A stretch of DNA of 64,000 nt, from contig NZ_QREV01000016.1 in assembly GCF_003363715.1 (NCBI RefSeq), forward strand, positions 1 through 64,000, written 5' to 3'. Both the position numbers and the translations under genes were made by a program. Each line of letters starts with the position of its first letter. Position 1 is the first letter of the stretch. The DNA is from Parabacteroides acidifaciens. GTDB taxonomy: Bacteria; Bacteroidota; Bacteroidia; Bacteroidales; Tannerellaceae. This document shows, one piece after another, positions 42,863 through 52,444 of this stretch. The notes beneath the pieces were generated by a model. It saw only the letters and a list, made by a program, of their open reading frames with translations, was not told where the DNA came from and made no database searches.

Positions 42863-44254
42863 CTAATCCGTGATCAGTTTGTTTACCGCCCGTTCGATTG
42901 TCGGTATCGGCCAGATGTAACCGTTAGTGGTCGGGGTTACGGTGAAGGCTTTGGGAGTGCCTTGTCCTTTGACGAAGTTCTCGGCCCGCCGGTGGATGTC
43001 AAGTGCGCGGATGGCTTCGCCGATAAGCTCGGCCCGCCGTTCGTTGTAGATTGCCTCTTTCAGGCGTTCGCCACTGAGGGAAGCGATATCCAGAGGGTCG
43101 GAAGCGGCGGGAACGGAGCGATGGCGTACCTGGGCAAGTGCGCTTTTGGCTTTCTCCTCATTGCCTGTCATCGCGTAGCATTCCGCCAGGTTGAGCAGCG
43201 TCTCCGCATAGCGGAAGATAGGCACCCAGTCCAGATAGCTCGCCCCGTCGGTGAACTTCTTTAGTATCGGTTGCGAGTTGGCCGTGCCCGTCAACTTAGA
43301 GATACGGGCATCGCTTTCCAATCCGTAACCCGCTTTGCCCTGTATGCCGCTTTTGACATCGAGCACCAGTGACGAACCACTGTAGTGGAAATAAGGGACG
43401 GCAGCCTGCATACCGGCTTGGTTGGTGCTGGCCATAGGGAAGGTGAAGATCGTCTCTTCACAATAGTAAGGGGCCGAGAAAACGGTTGCGATGTCCGGGC
43501 TCAAAGCATATCCGCTGATGGCTTCTCCGGCCGCGATCGCTTTGTCCCAGTCTTCCATAGCCATGTAGCAGCGCATCCGGAGCATACAGGCTGCCGCTTG
43601 CGAGGCGCGGGTAACAGTGGCGTAGGTGTTTCCCGTTGCCGGCAGGGCGGAAATGTCGCTTAGGTCGCGTAGTACCTGTTCGAATATCTCTTTGACGGAC
43701 GACTGCGGGCAATCATTGCCCGACAGGTCGTTTTCCGCTTTCAGACGGAGTGGGACCGATTTGGCATTGTTGTCCAGTTTATAAGGTTTCGCATATAGCA
43801 TATTCAGGTAGTAATAGCAGAAAGCCCGTACGAATTTGGCTTCCTGCACATACTGGTCGTACTTGTTTCCGGCCGTTTCTTTGGCATTTTCGAGGCTGCT
43901 AAGGAAGGTGTTCGCGCTGTTGATGGCCTGGTAGGCGGCGTTCCAGGTGTCTACGTTGTCCTGTGTAGACATGCCGACGTTCATCTCGTAGGAGGCCAGC
44001 GCCTCGTATCCGTTGCCGGAGACGTTGACCATGTCGTCGCCGATATTCTCGATGCAGACGTATGTCTTGGCTCCCATGAACGGGTTTTTAATCTTGCCGT
44101 ACAAGCCGAGTACGGCTCCGTCCAAACGTTCGGGGGAGGAGAAGACGTCTTGTTCCGTAATGTTCAGTGGAGGTTCTTTTTCCAAAAAGTCACTGCATCC
44201 GGTTGTGGCCACCAGCAGGCCGAGCGATAGGGTATATATCAATGTTGTTTTCAT
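42863..44254 (-). CDS. SusD/RagB-family lipoprotein
   Basis: 463 residues. The lipobox TTGC gives Cys20, followed by SDFLEKEPPLNITEQDVF, the usual SusD start. The helical fold is shown by YVQEAKFVRAFCYYYLNMLYAKPYKLD, PIFRYAETLLNLAECYAMTGNEEKA and NERRAELIGEAIRALDIHRR. It would form the lid of the SusC channel encoded just upstream (37 bp). The substrate is not clear; the M28 peptidase in the same operon suggests a peptide or glycopeptide. Confidence 0.93.
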   Translation of the reverse strand: MKTTLIYTLSLGLLVATTGCSDFLEKEPPLNITEQDVFSSPERLDGAVLGLYGKIKNPFMGAKTYVCIENIGDDMVNVSGNGYEALASYEMNVGMSTQDNVDTWNAAYQAINSANTFLSSLENAKETAGNKYDQYVQEAKFVRAFCYYYLNMLYAKPYKLDNNAKSVPLRLKAENDLSGNDCPQSSVKEIFEQVLRDLSDISALPATGNTYATVTRASQAAACMLRMRCYMAMEDWDKAIAAGEAISGYALSPDIATVFSAPYYCEETIFTFPMASTNQAGMQAAVPYFHYSGSSLVLDVKSGIQGKAGYGLESDARISKLTGTANSQPILKKFTDGASYLDWVPIFRYAETLLNLAECYAMTGNEEKAKSALAQVRHRSVPAASDPLDIASLSGERLKEAIYNERRAELIGEAIRALDIHRRAENFVKGQGTPKAFTVTPTTNGYIWPIPTIERAVNKLITD

Positions 44255-44291
44255 ATTTCCTGTGTTTTATCGTTAAACATATTAGGGATTG

Positions 44292-47200
44292 TCAGAAAGT
44301 GACGTTCATACCGAATGTATAGACCTTGGCCTGGGGCAGGGTGTTTTTGTCCGTACCGCCGCGCAGGTTGGCATTCGTGTTGTTGGTCAGGGCTTCCGGG
44401 TCCAGGCCGCTGTAGCCGGTGATGACGAGCAGGTTCTGCGCCTGTGCGTAGACGCGGAGCGAGCTTATGCCTAACTTCTTCGGCCATTTCTTCGTGCTGA
44501 ACGTATAGCCCAGCGAGATGTTCTTCAGACGCAGGTAGTCGCCTTTCTCCACCCAGTCGGAGATGGGCTTGGCGGAACCGTTGGAATAGTTGTCGCCATA
44601 GATAGGATAGGCATATTTGGCATCCTTGCGTTCCGGTGTCCAGTAGTTCTCCAGTACGTCGGTGGTGTTGTTCCAATAACGCATGTCGCTGTTGGTGGCC
44701 GTTGTCCCGTTGTAGATGTAGTTCCCGCCGGAATACTGGAAGAGGATGGAGAGGTCGAAGTCCTTGTAGCGGAAGTTGTTGGTCCACCCGCCGTAGAAGG
44801 TAGGTAGCGTATTGCCGCAGATGACCGGCTCGATGTCGCTCTCGGCATACGGCTGTCCGTCCTCGGTGAAGAAGCGTCCGTCTTTTTCGTACATGAGCAG
44901 TACCTTCGTCCCGTCTTTTCCGTAGAAGATACGGCGTCCCGTTTCGCGGTCGATACCGCCGGTCGGATAGACGTAGAGTTGGCCGATAGATTTGCCCGGC
45001 ACGGTGATGTTGGTCGTTTCAGTGGAACTTCCGGATACCAGCTGGTCGATGCCGTCTGCAAGCTTCGTCACTTTATTGTTCGTCGTGGTGATGTTGAAGC
45101 TGCTGTTCCAGGTGAAATCATTAGTCTTGATGATGTCCGCCCCGATGTTCAGCTCGATACCTGTGTTGTTCATCTTGCCGGCATTGGTGGTGATGTAGTT
45201 GTTGGGGATACCTTTCGAGGGAGATACCGGGACGTTCAGGATCAGGTCGGACGAGACGGTTTTGTAGTAATCGAAGTCCACCGTGATATTGTTCAGTAGC
45301 TGGGCGGAGAAACCGACGTCGTATTTCGTGCTCGACTCCCATTTCAGGTTCTTCGAGTCGGCGATCTGTCCCAACAGGTAGCTCCCGTTGTCACCGTAGT
45401 AACCGTTCGAATAGTAGGATTTGGAGGCATAGTCGGCCACGTTGGTGTTACCGACGATACCCCAGCTGCCCTTGATCTTCAGGTCGGTTATCACCTTAGA
45501 TAGCGGTTCGAAGAATTTTTCGGACGAGATACGCCAGGCTGCCGAAGCTCCACCGAAGTTACCCCAGCGGTGATCTTTGCTCAGGGCTGAATAACCGTCG
45601 CGGCGGAAGTTGACGGAAAGCATGTAGCGGGCCTGGTAGTCGTAGTTGACACGTCCGAGATAGGAGAGCAGGCTGCTTTCGGAAATGGCGTTCCCGTCTG
45701 CCGAGATCGTGGCGAAGGGACCCTGGAAGACTTCGTATTTATCGTCTAAAAGGATGTCGCGCGCGGCTCCCCAGCGATCCAGCTTCTTTTCGAATGATTC
45801 GATACCGGCCAGGATGTCGAAGTGGTGTTCGTCCAGGCTGAAAGTGTAGGTCGCAGTGTTGGTCCAGGTTGCCTGTGTACTCTTGGCTGCATAGTTGGCT
45901 GCATGGCCGTTCTCGGTATCGCCGAACATCATGGCTGTATTGAAGATATTATCTTCCACGCGCGAGTGGTCGATGCCGTATTGTGTACGGAGCGTCAACC
46001 CCTCGATCGGACTTATGTCGGCGAATACGCTGGTTAGGATACGGGTGATCTCGGACTGTACGCCGCTGCCGTAGGTCAGCAGGGCGGCGGGATTGGTGTA
46101 GCCGTTCTTGACCGTGTTCGGGCTCATGCCTAAGTAACCGCCTTCACCTAAATAAGGTGTCCCGTCTTCGTTATAGATAGGGACGTTGGGCGGGTTGATG
46201 ATCGCCATACGGGTGAAACCTTCGGTGGCAAACGTACCGCCTTTGCGCGACCGGTCGGTATATTTGGTCTGGGAGGTGGAGGCATTGACGTTGGCTCCCA
46301 CTTTCAGCCATTCGGTTGCCTGGCTGGATACGCTGGCATTGGTTCCGAGGCGGTTGTACTTGTCGCCTTTTACCATTCCTTTCTGGTCGGTATAGTTGCC
46401 GGAGAGGTAGAACTGTGTCTTCTCGGAGCCGCCCTGTACGGAGACGGTGTGGTTGTGCTGCAGACCGGTCTGGAAGGCGGCCGATTTCCAGTCGCTGTCC
46501 ACATAGCTGCCGTCGGAGAGCTGCCACATGTTGAAGGCTTTGTTGCCGTAGGGCGACGTGTAACCTTCGGTCAGCGACATCTCGTCCGTCCCGTAGCGGT
46601 TACGGACGGCCTGGTTCTTGAAGTCCACGTATTCCTGCGCGTTCATCACATCGAAGAATTTGGAACGGGTCGTGACGCCGAACCAGCCGTCGTACGATAC
46701 TTTGGTCTTCTCGCTGGATCCTTTCTTGGTGGTGATCAGGATGACTCCGTTGGCGGCACGCGAACCGTACATCGCGGCTGCGGCTGCGTCTTTCAGCACT
46801 TCCATGGACAGGATGTCGGAGGGGTTGATGTCTGCCAGCGCGTTCACGTTACCCCCGTAAGAGAGGTTGCCGGTCTGGATCGGCATCCCGTCTACGATAT
46901 ACAAGGGTTGCGTGCCCGACGTGATGGAGCCGACACCCCGGATACGGACGATCGGCGCCTGTCCGACTTCGCCCGAAGGGTTGATGATGCTGATACCGGT
47001 GGCACGTCCCTGCAGGGCCTGGTCTACGCTGGCCGCGGGGATGTCCTTGATCGCATCGGCCCGTACGGTGGAGATGGAGGCGGTGACGGTCCTGCGCGAT
47101 TGCGTGCCGTAGCCTACCACCACCACTTCATCCATTGCGACGGTGTTGCTTTCCATATCCACGTCGATTACTGTCTTGCCTCCGACCGGTACGACTTTTG

Positions 47201-47444
47201 TCTCCATACCGATGAAGCGAAATTCGAGGACGCCGTCAGCCGGGCTCTCCAACGAGTATTTTCCTTCGAAGTCTGTTACGCATCCTATCGACGTCCCCTG
47301 TATGATAACTGTGGCGCCGGGGATAGGGCCCATACCGGGTTCGTTTACTGTACCGGTCACTGTGATTTTCTTCTGTGCAAACGCGACAGCGGTTGTCATC
47401 AGGAAGAAAACGAGAATTGAGAATATGCTTCTTTTTGTAGCCAT
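44292..47444 (-). CDS. SusC/RagA-family TonB-dependent transporter
   Basis: 1050 residues. Signal peptide (ending MTTAVAFAQ), regulatory-like domain (VTGTVNEPGMGPIPGATVIIQGT), MDEVVVVGYGTQSRR, plug with PLYIVDGMPIQTG and MEVLKDAAAAAMYGSRAANGVILITTKK, and a barrel ending in VYTFGMNVTF. It has no STN domain. Middle gene of the M28 peptidase-susC-susD operon. It begins 89 bp after the peptidase gene; that gap holds an inverted repeat (TAGATTAAA/TTTAATCTA, 47461-47496) surrounding a GTGTAGGTATT motif. Confidence 0.95.
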   Translation of the reverse strand: MATKRSIFSILVFFLMTTAVAFAQKKITVTGTVNEPGMGPIPGATVIIQGTSIGCVTDFEGKYSLESPADGVLEFRFIGMETKVVPVGGKTVIDVDMESNTVAMDEVVVVGYGTQSRRTVTASISTVRADAIKDIPAASVDQALQGRATGISIINPSGEVGQAPIVRIRGVGSITSGTQPLYIVDGMPIQTGNLSYGGNVNALADINPSDILSMEVLKDAAAAAMYGSRAANGVILITTKKGSSEKTKVSYDGWFGVTTRSKFFDVMNAQEYVDFKNQAVRNRYGTDEMSLTEGYTSPYGNKAFNMWQLSDGSYVDSDWKSAAFQTGLQHNHTVSVQGGSEKTQFYLSGNYTDQKGMVKGDKYNRLGTNASVSSQATEWLKVGANVNASTSQTKYTDRSRKGGTFATEGFTRMAIINPPNVPIYNEDGTPYLGEGGYLGMSPNTVKNGYTNPAALLTYGSGVQSEITRILTSVFADISPIEGLTLRTQYGIDHSRVEDNIFNTAMMFGDTENGHAANYAAKSTQATWTNTATYTFSLDEHHFDILAGIESFEKKLDRWGAARDILLDDKYEVFQGPFATISADGNAISESSLLSYLGRVNYDYQARYMLSVNFRRDGYSALSKDHRWGNFGGASAAWRISSEKFFEPLSKVITDLKIKGSWGIVGNTNVADYASKSYYSNGYYGDNGSYLLGQIADSKNLKWESSTKYDVGFSAQLLNNITVDFDYYKTVSSDLILNVPVSPSKGIPNNYITTNAGKMNNTGIELNIGADIIKTNDFTWNSSFNITTTNNKVTKLADGIDQLVSGSSTETTNITVPGKSIGQLYVYPTGGIDRETGRRIFYGKDGTKVLLMYEKDGRFFTEDGQPYAESDIEPVICGNTLPTFYGGWTNNFRYKDFDLSILFQYSGGNYIYNGTTATNSDMRYWNNTTDVLENYWTPERKDAKYAYPIYGDNYSNGSAKPISDWVEKGDYLRLKNISLGYTFSTKKWPKKLGISSLRVYAQAQNLLVITGYSGLDPEALTNNTNANLRGGTDKNTLPQAKVYTFGMNVTF

Positions 47445-47460
47445 GTCGTTCTTTTCTTTT

Positions 47461-47496
47461 TAGATTAAACATGAAGTGTGTAGGTATTTAATCTAA
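47461..47496. promoter_or_regulatory. Inverted repeat between peptidase gene and susC
   Basis: TAGATTAAA (47461-47469) and TTTAATCTA are complementary and enclose GTGTAGGTATT (47478-47488). That 11-bp motif recurs, inverted, in the promoter region of the operon at 49104-49114, so it may be a regulator site or an internal control point. Confidence 0.4.
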
Positions 47497-47533
47497 AGAA
47501 GGCATAGGCTCGCTTCTGAAGCGATATATGTAC

Positions 47534-49039
47534 TTAGCGGGCGGTCGCCTCGATCTCTGGTGCGTCGCCCATTTCTATCATTGTTTCCGAAAGCAGTTTG
47601 ACGGCATCTTTTACGATGTCGAAGTGAATGAGTTCTATCACATCGCCGGGAGGATGATAGGGAGTCCGTTCGGTAGCTCCGAAAGAGAACAGGCTGATGG
47701 TGGGGACTCCTTTTACAAAGAAGTTGGCATCGTCGGTTCGCGGACGGGTGATGATTTCGTCGCGTCCGGGGACTGCCTTGAACGGACGTCTCACGTAGGT
47801 ATCGTTAGCCTTTTCGAGATAGTTGAACAAGGTACTGTGTTTCGGTGCGATCCTGGCTCCCAGTCCGTAACCCGTCCCTAAGCAGTCGATGTTGATGAGT
47901 GCCTTGATGTTCTCGTTCGGCACGACCGGGTGCGAGGCGAGGTATTCGCTGCCGATCAGTCCGGTTTCTTCACCGCCGAAGAGCACAAACATAAGAGTGC
48001 GTTTGGGCTTGTAGCCGGATTGGGCCAGCGCCTTGGCGGCTCCCATTACGATCACCGTACCGGATGCATTGTCGAGCGCACCCGGCATCAGGACAGGCAT
48101 CATACCGATGTGGTCGATGTGTCCGCCGGCTACGATCACCTGCGGGGCGAGCGTGGGATCGCTGCCTCTCAGTATGCCGATTACGTTACAGCCTTTTCCG
48201 TCGGGGTGGTATTCCGTGACAGCCTTGATATCGGCTTTCTTATTGATCGGGAACGAATTCGGCTTGAGTGTTTTGTCGATATTCGCTTTTACTGTCAGGT
48301 GATCTTTCCCCGTACCGGCAAAGATGTCGGCGGCAACACTGTCGCTGATGCAAGCATAGATGAAGTCTTTGTTCCAGCCGGGATTGGGGTTACCGGTCAC
48401 GGTTACATACAACATGCCTGCGGCGCCGTGTTCGACGGCGTTTGTCATTTTCCGGTTATGATATTGGTAGGGAGTCCAGCTTTTCTGCAATTTCGGGTCT
48501 TTTCCCTGATAAGGGACGTCGCGCTCGCAGACTACGATCTTACCTTTTACGTCAATGCCTTTATAATCGTCGTAATTCAATTCGGGAGCGGTGATTCCAT
48601 AACCGATATAAACGAGGTCGAGCTTTTTCAGCTCACCGGAGTCGGATGTACCTCCAACCATGTAGTGGTCGGGGTAAGGATAGTCTTTGGCTATCCAGTC
48701 TTTGTTTACCGGTATATACAGGTTGAAATATCCCCCTTCTTTTACTTCTGTATAGGGATGGGGAAAGTTCTGGAAATAGGTTCCGTTGTCTCCTCCCGGT
48801 TCCAATCCCCATTCTTTGAACAGATTTGCAGTGTAGTTTACTGCCCGGAAGAAACCGGGATCACCGGTCAGCCTTCCCCGGCATTCGGGAGAGACTAAGT
48901 AGGACATCCAGTCGCGGAGGTCTGTTTCTGTAGTAGTATACAGAGCCTTTATTTCAGGATTGATTGTTTCCGTATTCTGAGCCTTTACGGTCATATTCAG
49001 AAGAAGTAGAGCTGTAATAGAAAGTATAACTTTATTCAT
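47534..49039 (-). CDS. M28 family zinc aminopeptidase, exported
   Basis: 501 residues with a signal peptide (MNKVILSITALLLLNMTVKA). A protease-associated domain (about 115-270, with GYGITAPELNYDDYKGIDVKGKIVVC) interrupts the M28 catalytic fold. Zinc ligands and catalytic residues are visible: H in AGGHIDHIG, D in PGALDNASG, the EE pair in FGGEETGLIGSEYL, D in INIDCLG and H in YHPPGD. It should remove N-terminal residues from peptides in the periplasm or at the surface. As first gene of an operon with susC and susD, it suggests that the imported material is peptide-bearing. No type IX sorting tail is seen. Confidence 0.92.
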   Translation of the reverse strand: MNKVILSITALLLLNMTVKAQNTETINPEIKALYTTTETDLRDWMSYLVSPECRGRLTGDPGFFRAVNYTANLFKEWGLEPGGDNGTYFQNFPHPYTEVKEGGYFNLYIPVNKDWIAKDYPYPDHYMVGGTSDSGELKKLDLVYIGYGITAPELNYDDYKGIDVKGKIVVCERDVPYQGKDPKLQKSWTPYQYHNRKMTNAVEHGAAGMLYVTVTGNPNPGWNKDFIYACISDSVAADIFAGTGKDHLTVKANIDKTLKPNSFPINKKADIKAVTEYHPDGKGCNVIGILRGSDPTLAPQVIVAGGHIDHIGMMPVLMPGALDNASGTVIVMGAAKALAQSGYKPKRTLMFVLFGGEETGLIGSEYLASHPVVPNENIKALINIDCLGTGYGLGARIAPKHSTLFNYLEKANDTYVRRPFKAVPGRDEIITRPRTDDANFFVKGVPTISLFSFGATERTPYHPPGDVIELIHFDIVKDAVKLLSETMIEMGDAPEIEATAR

Positions 49040-49103
49040 AACTGAAACGTTTTTGATAACTATAAATCTAATTGCCTGATAAAATGCAACCTAAAACCTT
49101 CTC

Positions 49104-49138
49104 AATACCTACACGATGCAAATATATGAATAGGTATT
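49104..49138 (-). promoter_or_regulatory. Promoter region of the M28-SusCD operon
   Basis: Read leftwards, TATATTTG (49126-49119) is a perfect -7 element; no clear -33 was found. It lies between AATACCT (49104-49110) and AGGTATT (49132-49138), which are complementary, and the left arm extends to AATACCTACAC, the inverse of the motif at 47478-47488. Confidence 0.5.
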
Positions 49139-49283
49139 TATATAGAGTAAGGAAAGATGAATTTGTGTGGTGTAAAATGAATAGTTGTTGCTATTTGTTT
49201 TAGATTTCATTTAATTCGTATTAAAATGTAATAAAATATAGGCTAATTCATGTCTAATTGTAAGATGTTTTCGGTTAAACAAG

Positions 49284-49331
49284 CAAAGACTTTTGATGTA
49301 AATATTATCGTATTTGCATCAAAAGTCTTTG
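49284..49331 (-). terminator. Long perfect hairpin after the helicase gene
   Basis: A 21-bp arm starting CAAAGACTTTTGATG (49284-49304) pairs with 49311-49331 with one wobble and a 6-base loop (TTATCG). It lies 83 bp past the helicase stop and before the M28 operon promoter, and can stop transcription from either side. The rest of the 374-bp spacer 49040-49413 holds the operon promoter and nothing else recognisable. Confidence 0.75.
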
Positions 49332-49413
49332 TTGTGCGAGATATATTCTTTCTTTTTGCTTGTCAAAAAGAGTGTTTTGCTTTCTATTTGCAATAAAAGA
49401 ACGGCGGCTCTTC

Positions 49414-51243
49414 TTAGAAACGTTTCTTCTTGCGGGCATCGCGTGCTGCCGGTGTCCGTTTCCAGGGGCGGTCGCTGTCGCGTTCGTCCTTGCGGAAGGT
49501 GCGGTCTGAGCGTTCGTAGCGGCGTCCGCCTTCTTTGGCTCCGTCACGTCTGCCTTTGTAACCGCCTTCGCTACGGCCATAGCTGCGTTTACCGCCACGA
49601 CCTTCGCCTTCTCCCTTTTTGCCCTGTGCGGGTTCGACGGAGATACGGCGTCCGTCGATTTCGAATCCGTTCATGCTGTCCATGACGCGTTGTGCTTCGT
49701 GTTCGTCCACTTCGAAGAACGAGAAGTTTTCGCGCAGATCGATCTTGCCGATGCGCACTTTTCCGGTGACGCATTTGTTGACCAGTTCGATCAGCTGGTT
49801 CGGATAGAGGCCGTCTGCCTTACCGAAGTTGAGGAAGAAGCGCGAATAGCCTTCTTCGGCGGCAAAGGAACGGCGTTCGCCACGTTCGCCTCTTTCGCCG
49901 CGGGCGGCGCGTTCGTCTACCTGCTGGATTTCATCGGCATCCTTGTAATAGTCGATCATGCGGTTGAACTCGAGAGAGACGACACGCTTGATGATGTCTT
50001 CCTTGTCCAGCCATTCCAGCTTACGGAAGATCTGGGGCATCAGGGATGCGATTTCTTCTTCGTTCACCTTCACCTTTTCGATCTGGTCTACGAGGTTGAA
50101 CAGCTGCTTTTCGCAGATCGCGTGTCCGGTAGGCATTTCGCCTTTTTCAAATTTCTTGTTGATGATACGTTCTATCTCGCGGATCTTGCCTTTCTCCTTG
50201 ACGTGGCAGATGGAGATGGAGATACCTGTCTTTCCGGCACGACCGGTACGGCCGCGGCGGTGCGTATAGGATTCTACTTCATCGGGCAGACCGTAGTTGA
50301 TGACGTGTGTCAGGTCGTCTACGTCCAAGCCTCGGGCTGCTACATCGGTGGCGACCAGCAACTGGATATTCTTGACGCGGAACTTCTGCATCACATAGTC
50401 GCGCTGCGCCTGGCTCAATTCGCCGTGCAGCGAGTCGGCGTTGTAGCCGTCCTGTATCAGTTTGTCGGCAATCTCCTGTGTTTCCTTGCGGGTGCGGCAG
50501 AAGACGATACCGTAGATATTCGGGTAAAAGTCGGCGATACGTTTCAGGGCGAGGTATTTGTCGCGTGCCTGTACCATATAATAGATATCGCGGATATTCT
50601 TGTTCCCTTCGTTCTTGTTCCCGATTACGATTTCCTTCGGGTTCTTCATGTATTTCTTCGTGATGTTGGCGATCTCCTTCGGCATGGTGGCTGAGAAGAG
50701 CAACATATTACGGTTTTCCGGAACCTCGGCGAGGATCGCGTTGATGCTGTCGGTAAAGCCCATGTTGAGCATCTCGTCGGCTTCGTCCATGATGACGTTC
50801 TTCACCAGGCGAAGGTCGACCGTCTTGCGGTTCATCAGGTCGAGGAGGCGTCCCGGAGTGGCGACTACTACGTGCACGCCGCGTTTCAACGTCTTGATCT
50901 GGCTCTCGATACTCGAACCTCCGTAGACGGGAAGTACTTTCAGGTTGTCGATATACTTGGAATAGTCGTTCAAGTCGTCGGCAATCTGCAGACAGAGCTC
51001 ACGGGTGGGACAAAGTACAAGTGCTTGGGGCTGATATGTCGCTACATCGATTTTTTGCAGGATAGGAAGGCCGAATGCGGCTGTTTTACCTGTACCTGTC
51101 TGCGCTAATGCAATTACGTCGTTGTCGTCTCCCAGTAAGAATGGAATCACTTCCTCCTGTACCGGCATGGGCGATTCATAGCCCATTTCTTGAATTGCCT
51201 TCAGTATTGGTGCGGCAACTCCTAATTCTTCAAATGTTTTCAA
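49414..51243 (-). CDS. deaD: DEAD-box RNA helicase, DeaD/CsdA type
   Basis: 609 residues, cytoplasmic. The two RecA-like domains carry AQTGTGKT (47-54), PTRELCLQ, VATPGR, DEAD at 153-156, SATMP, ATDVAARGLDVDDL and HRRGRTGRAGKTG. A DbpA-type RNA-binding domain follows (about 460-535: FFLNFGKADGLYPNQLIELVN...). The last ~70 residues are rich in Gly, Arg, Lys and Asp, a disordered RNA-contacting tail. It unwinds RNA duplexes in ribosome assembly, mRNA decay and cold adaptation. A leftward -7 box (TACCTTTG) lies at 51283-51290, and a strong hairpin follows the gene. Confidence 0.95.
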   Translation of the reverse strand: MKTFEELGVAAPILKAIQEMGYESPMPVQEEVIPFLLGDDNDVIALAQTGTGKTAAFGLPILQKIDVATYQPQALVLCPTRELCLQIADDLNDYSKYIDNLKVLPVYGGSSIESQIKTLKRGVHVVVATPGRLLDLMNRKTVDLRLVKNVIMDEADEMLNMGFTDSINAILAEVPENRNMLLFSATMPKEIANITKKYMKNPKEIVIGNKNEGNKNIRDIYYMVQARDKYLALKRIADFYPNIYGIVFCRTRKETQEIADKLIQDGYNADSLHGELSQAQRDYVMQKFRVKNIQLLVATDVAARGLDVDDLTHVINYGLPDEVESYTHRRGRTGRAGKTGISISICHVKEKGKIREIERIINKKFEKGEMPTGHAICEKQLFNLVDQIEKVKVNEEEIASLMPQIFRKLEWLDKEDIIKRVVSLEFNRMIDYYKDADEIQQVDERAARGERGERGERRSFAAEEGYSRFFLNFGKADGLYPNQLIELVNKCVTGKVRIGKIDLRENFSFFEVDEHEAQRVMDSMNGFEIDGRRISVEPAQGKKGEGEGRGGKRSYGRSEGGYKGRRDGAKEGGRRYERSDRTFRKDERDSDRPWKRTPAARDARKKKRF

Positions 51244-51282
51244 AATGTGATATATGTATATATAATAAATTCAGAGTGGGCA

Positions 51283-51290
51283 CAAAGGTA
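51283..51290 (-). promoter_or_regulatory. -7 element of the helicase gene
   Basis: CAAAGGTA on the plus strand reads TACCTTTG leftwards, 40 bp before the start codon. No clear -33 element. Confidence 0.45.
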
Positions 51291-51311
51291 CGCAAATAAT
51301 TCGGATACTTT

Positions 51312-52376
51312 TCAGTATAGGATAATATCTTTTAGTGTATTACGCTCTTTTTCCGAAAGATGCAGCCCTTGCGACAGATATTTATCGGTCGAGCCATACT
51401 CTTTTTTAATCTTATTGAAAGCCAGGTCGAGCCATGTCTCGTTTGCGTTGAGCAGGACTGTAATCGTTTCCTGGGCATCCGTATTGAGATCGCGTGCCAT
51501 GCAGGCAAGCTGTCCGATGTTTATATTGCTGTTGGAAACCATATAATCCTTCATAATCGTTTCTTCCGGCACGTCGAGGGCGGACAGGAGCATCGCGGTC
51601 AGGAAACCGACACGGTCTTTCCCCAATGAACAGTTCACCAGGATCGGATAGTTGTCCTTATCGAGAAAAACTTTCAAGGCTTTGCCGAACTGTTCGCTGT
51701 CTTCCGTCACGTAGCGCAGGTAAGTGTCCTGCATGAAGACAAGGCCGTCTCCCTTGCGCATCCGTCCTTCTTCCAGGCGGTGGCGGACAAGCTCCTTGTC
51801 CCTTACGGGAATAGGAATGGAGATGATGTTTGCTCCGGCATATTTCTCAGGGGCGAGAGCTATCTCGTCTTCTCCCCGGAGGTCGATGACAGTCCTGATC
51901 CCCAGGTTTTGCAGCCGGGTCGTGTCGTTGCGGCTCAGCGATTTGAGTTCGCCGGAACGGAATACCTTGCCCCACTGTGTCTTCCGCTTGCCGTGTTCAT
52001 CGAAGTAGCCGCCGATATCGCGCAGGTTCTGCACGCTGTCCATCTGGACGGAACGGGCACCGACAGTCCGGTAATATTTGTCGTTGAACGACAGGAGGAA
52101 GTATTTGCGGGTGATGTTGTCGTTGGTGATATATGTCAGCCTTCCGTCGTTGATGTTGGCATAGCCGCACGGATTGGACATATCGAAAGAGTCGGGAGTG
52201 TCGGAAACATACAGTTTCATCGCCCCGTCGGTGTGAGGATCGGTTTCCCATTTAATAATGTAGTTACCGATGTCGTCACGCAGACAGAGCGCGTGTATCT
52301 CAGGTGCCCTGCCGGAGCTGCATCCTGCCAATAAGGTCACACTGGTAAACAGGAAAAGAAATCGTTCTAATATCAT
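51312..52376 (-). CDS. Tyrosine-protein-phosphatase-like lipoprotein
   Basis: 354 residues from the ATG at 52376. The lipobox LLAGC gives Cys19. A beta-sandwich-like N-terminal region is followed by a Y_phosphatase3-type domain: NLRDIGGY (118-125), IRTVIDLRGEDE, and the P-loop C249-x5-R255 in VNCSLGKDRVGFLTAMLL. It should remove phosphate from phosphotyrosine or another phosphoester outside the cytoplasm; the true substrate is unknown. Another ATG lies 15 bp upstream (52391), but the -7 box at 52398-52405 puts the transcript start at about that point, so the inner ATG is favoured. Stand-alone gene. Confidence 0.85.
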   Translation of the reverse strand: MILERFLFLFTSVTLLAGCSSGRAPEIHALCLRDDIGNYIIKWETDPHTDGAMKLYVSDTPDSFDMSNPCGYANINDGRLTYITNDNITRKYFLLSFNDKYYRTVGARSVQMDSVQNLRDIGGYFDEHGKRKTQWGKVFRSGELKSLSRNDTTRLQNLGIRTVIDLRGEDEIALAPEKYAGANIISIPIPVRDKELVRHRLEEGRMRKGDGLVFMQDTYLRYVTEDSEQFGKALKVFLDKDNYPILVNCSLGKDRVGFLTAMLLSALDVPEETIMKDYMVSNSNINIGQLACMARDLNTDAQETITVLLNANETWLDLAFNKIKKEYGSTDKYLSQGLHLSEKERNTLKDIILY

Positions 52377-52397
52377 ATTACTACTACTCATACCTTA

Positions 52398-52405
52398 CAA
52401 AGATA
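52398..52405 (-). promoter_or_regulatory. -7 element of the phosphatase gene
   Basis: CAAAGATA reads TATCTTTG leftwards, a perfect -7 element. Its position decides the start-codon choice of the phosphatase gene. Confidence 0.5.
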
Positions 52406-52444
52406 ATGAAAAACAAGTTTCTTTCTACCCCGGGTTAATGATAT

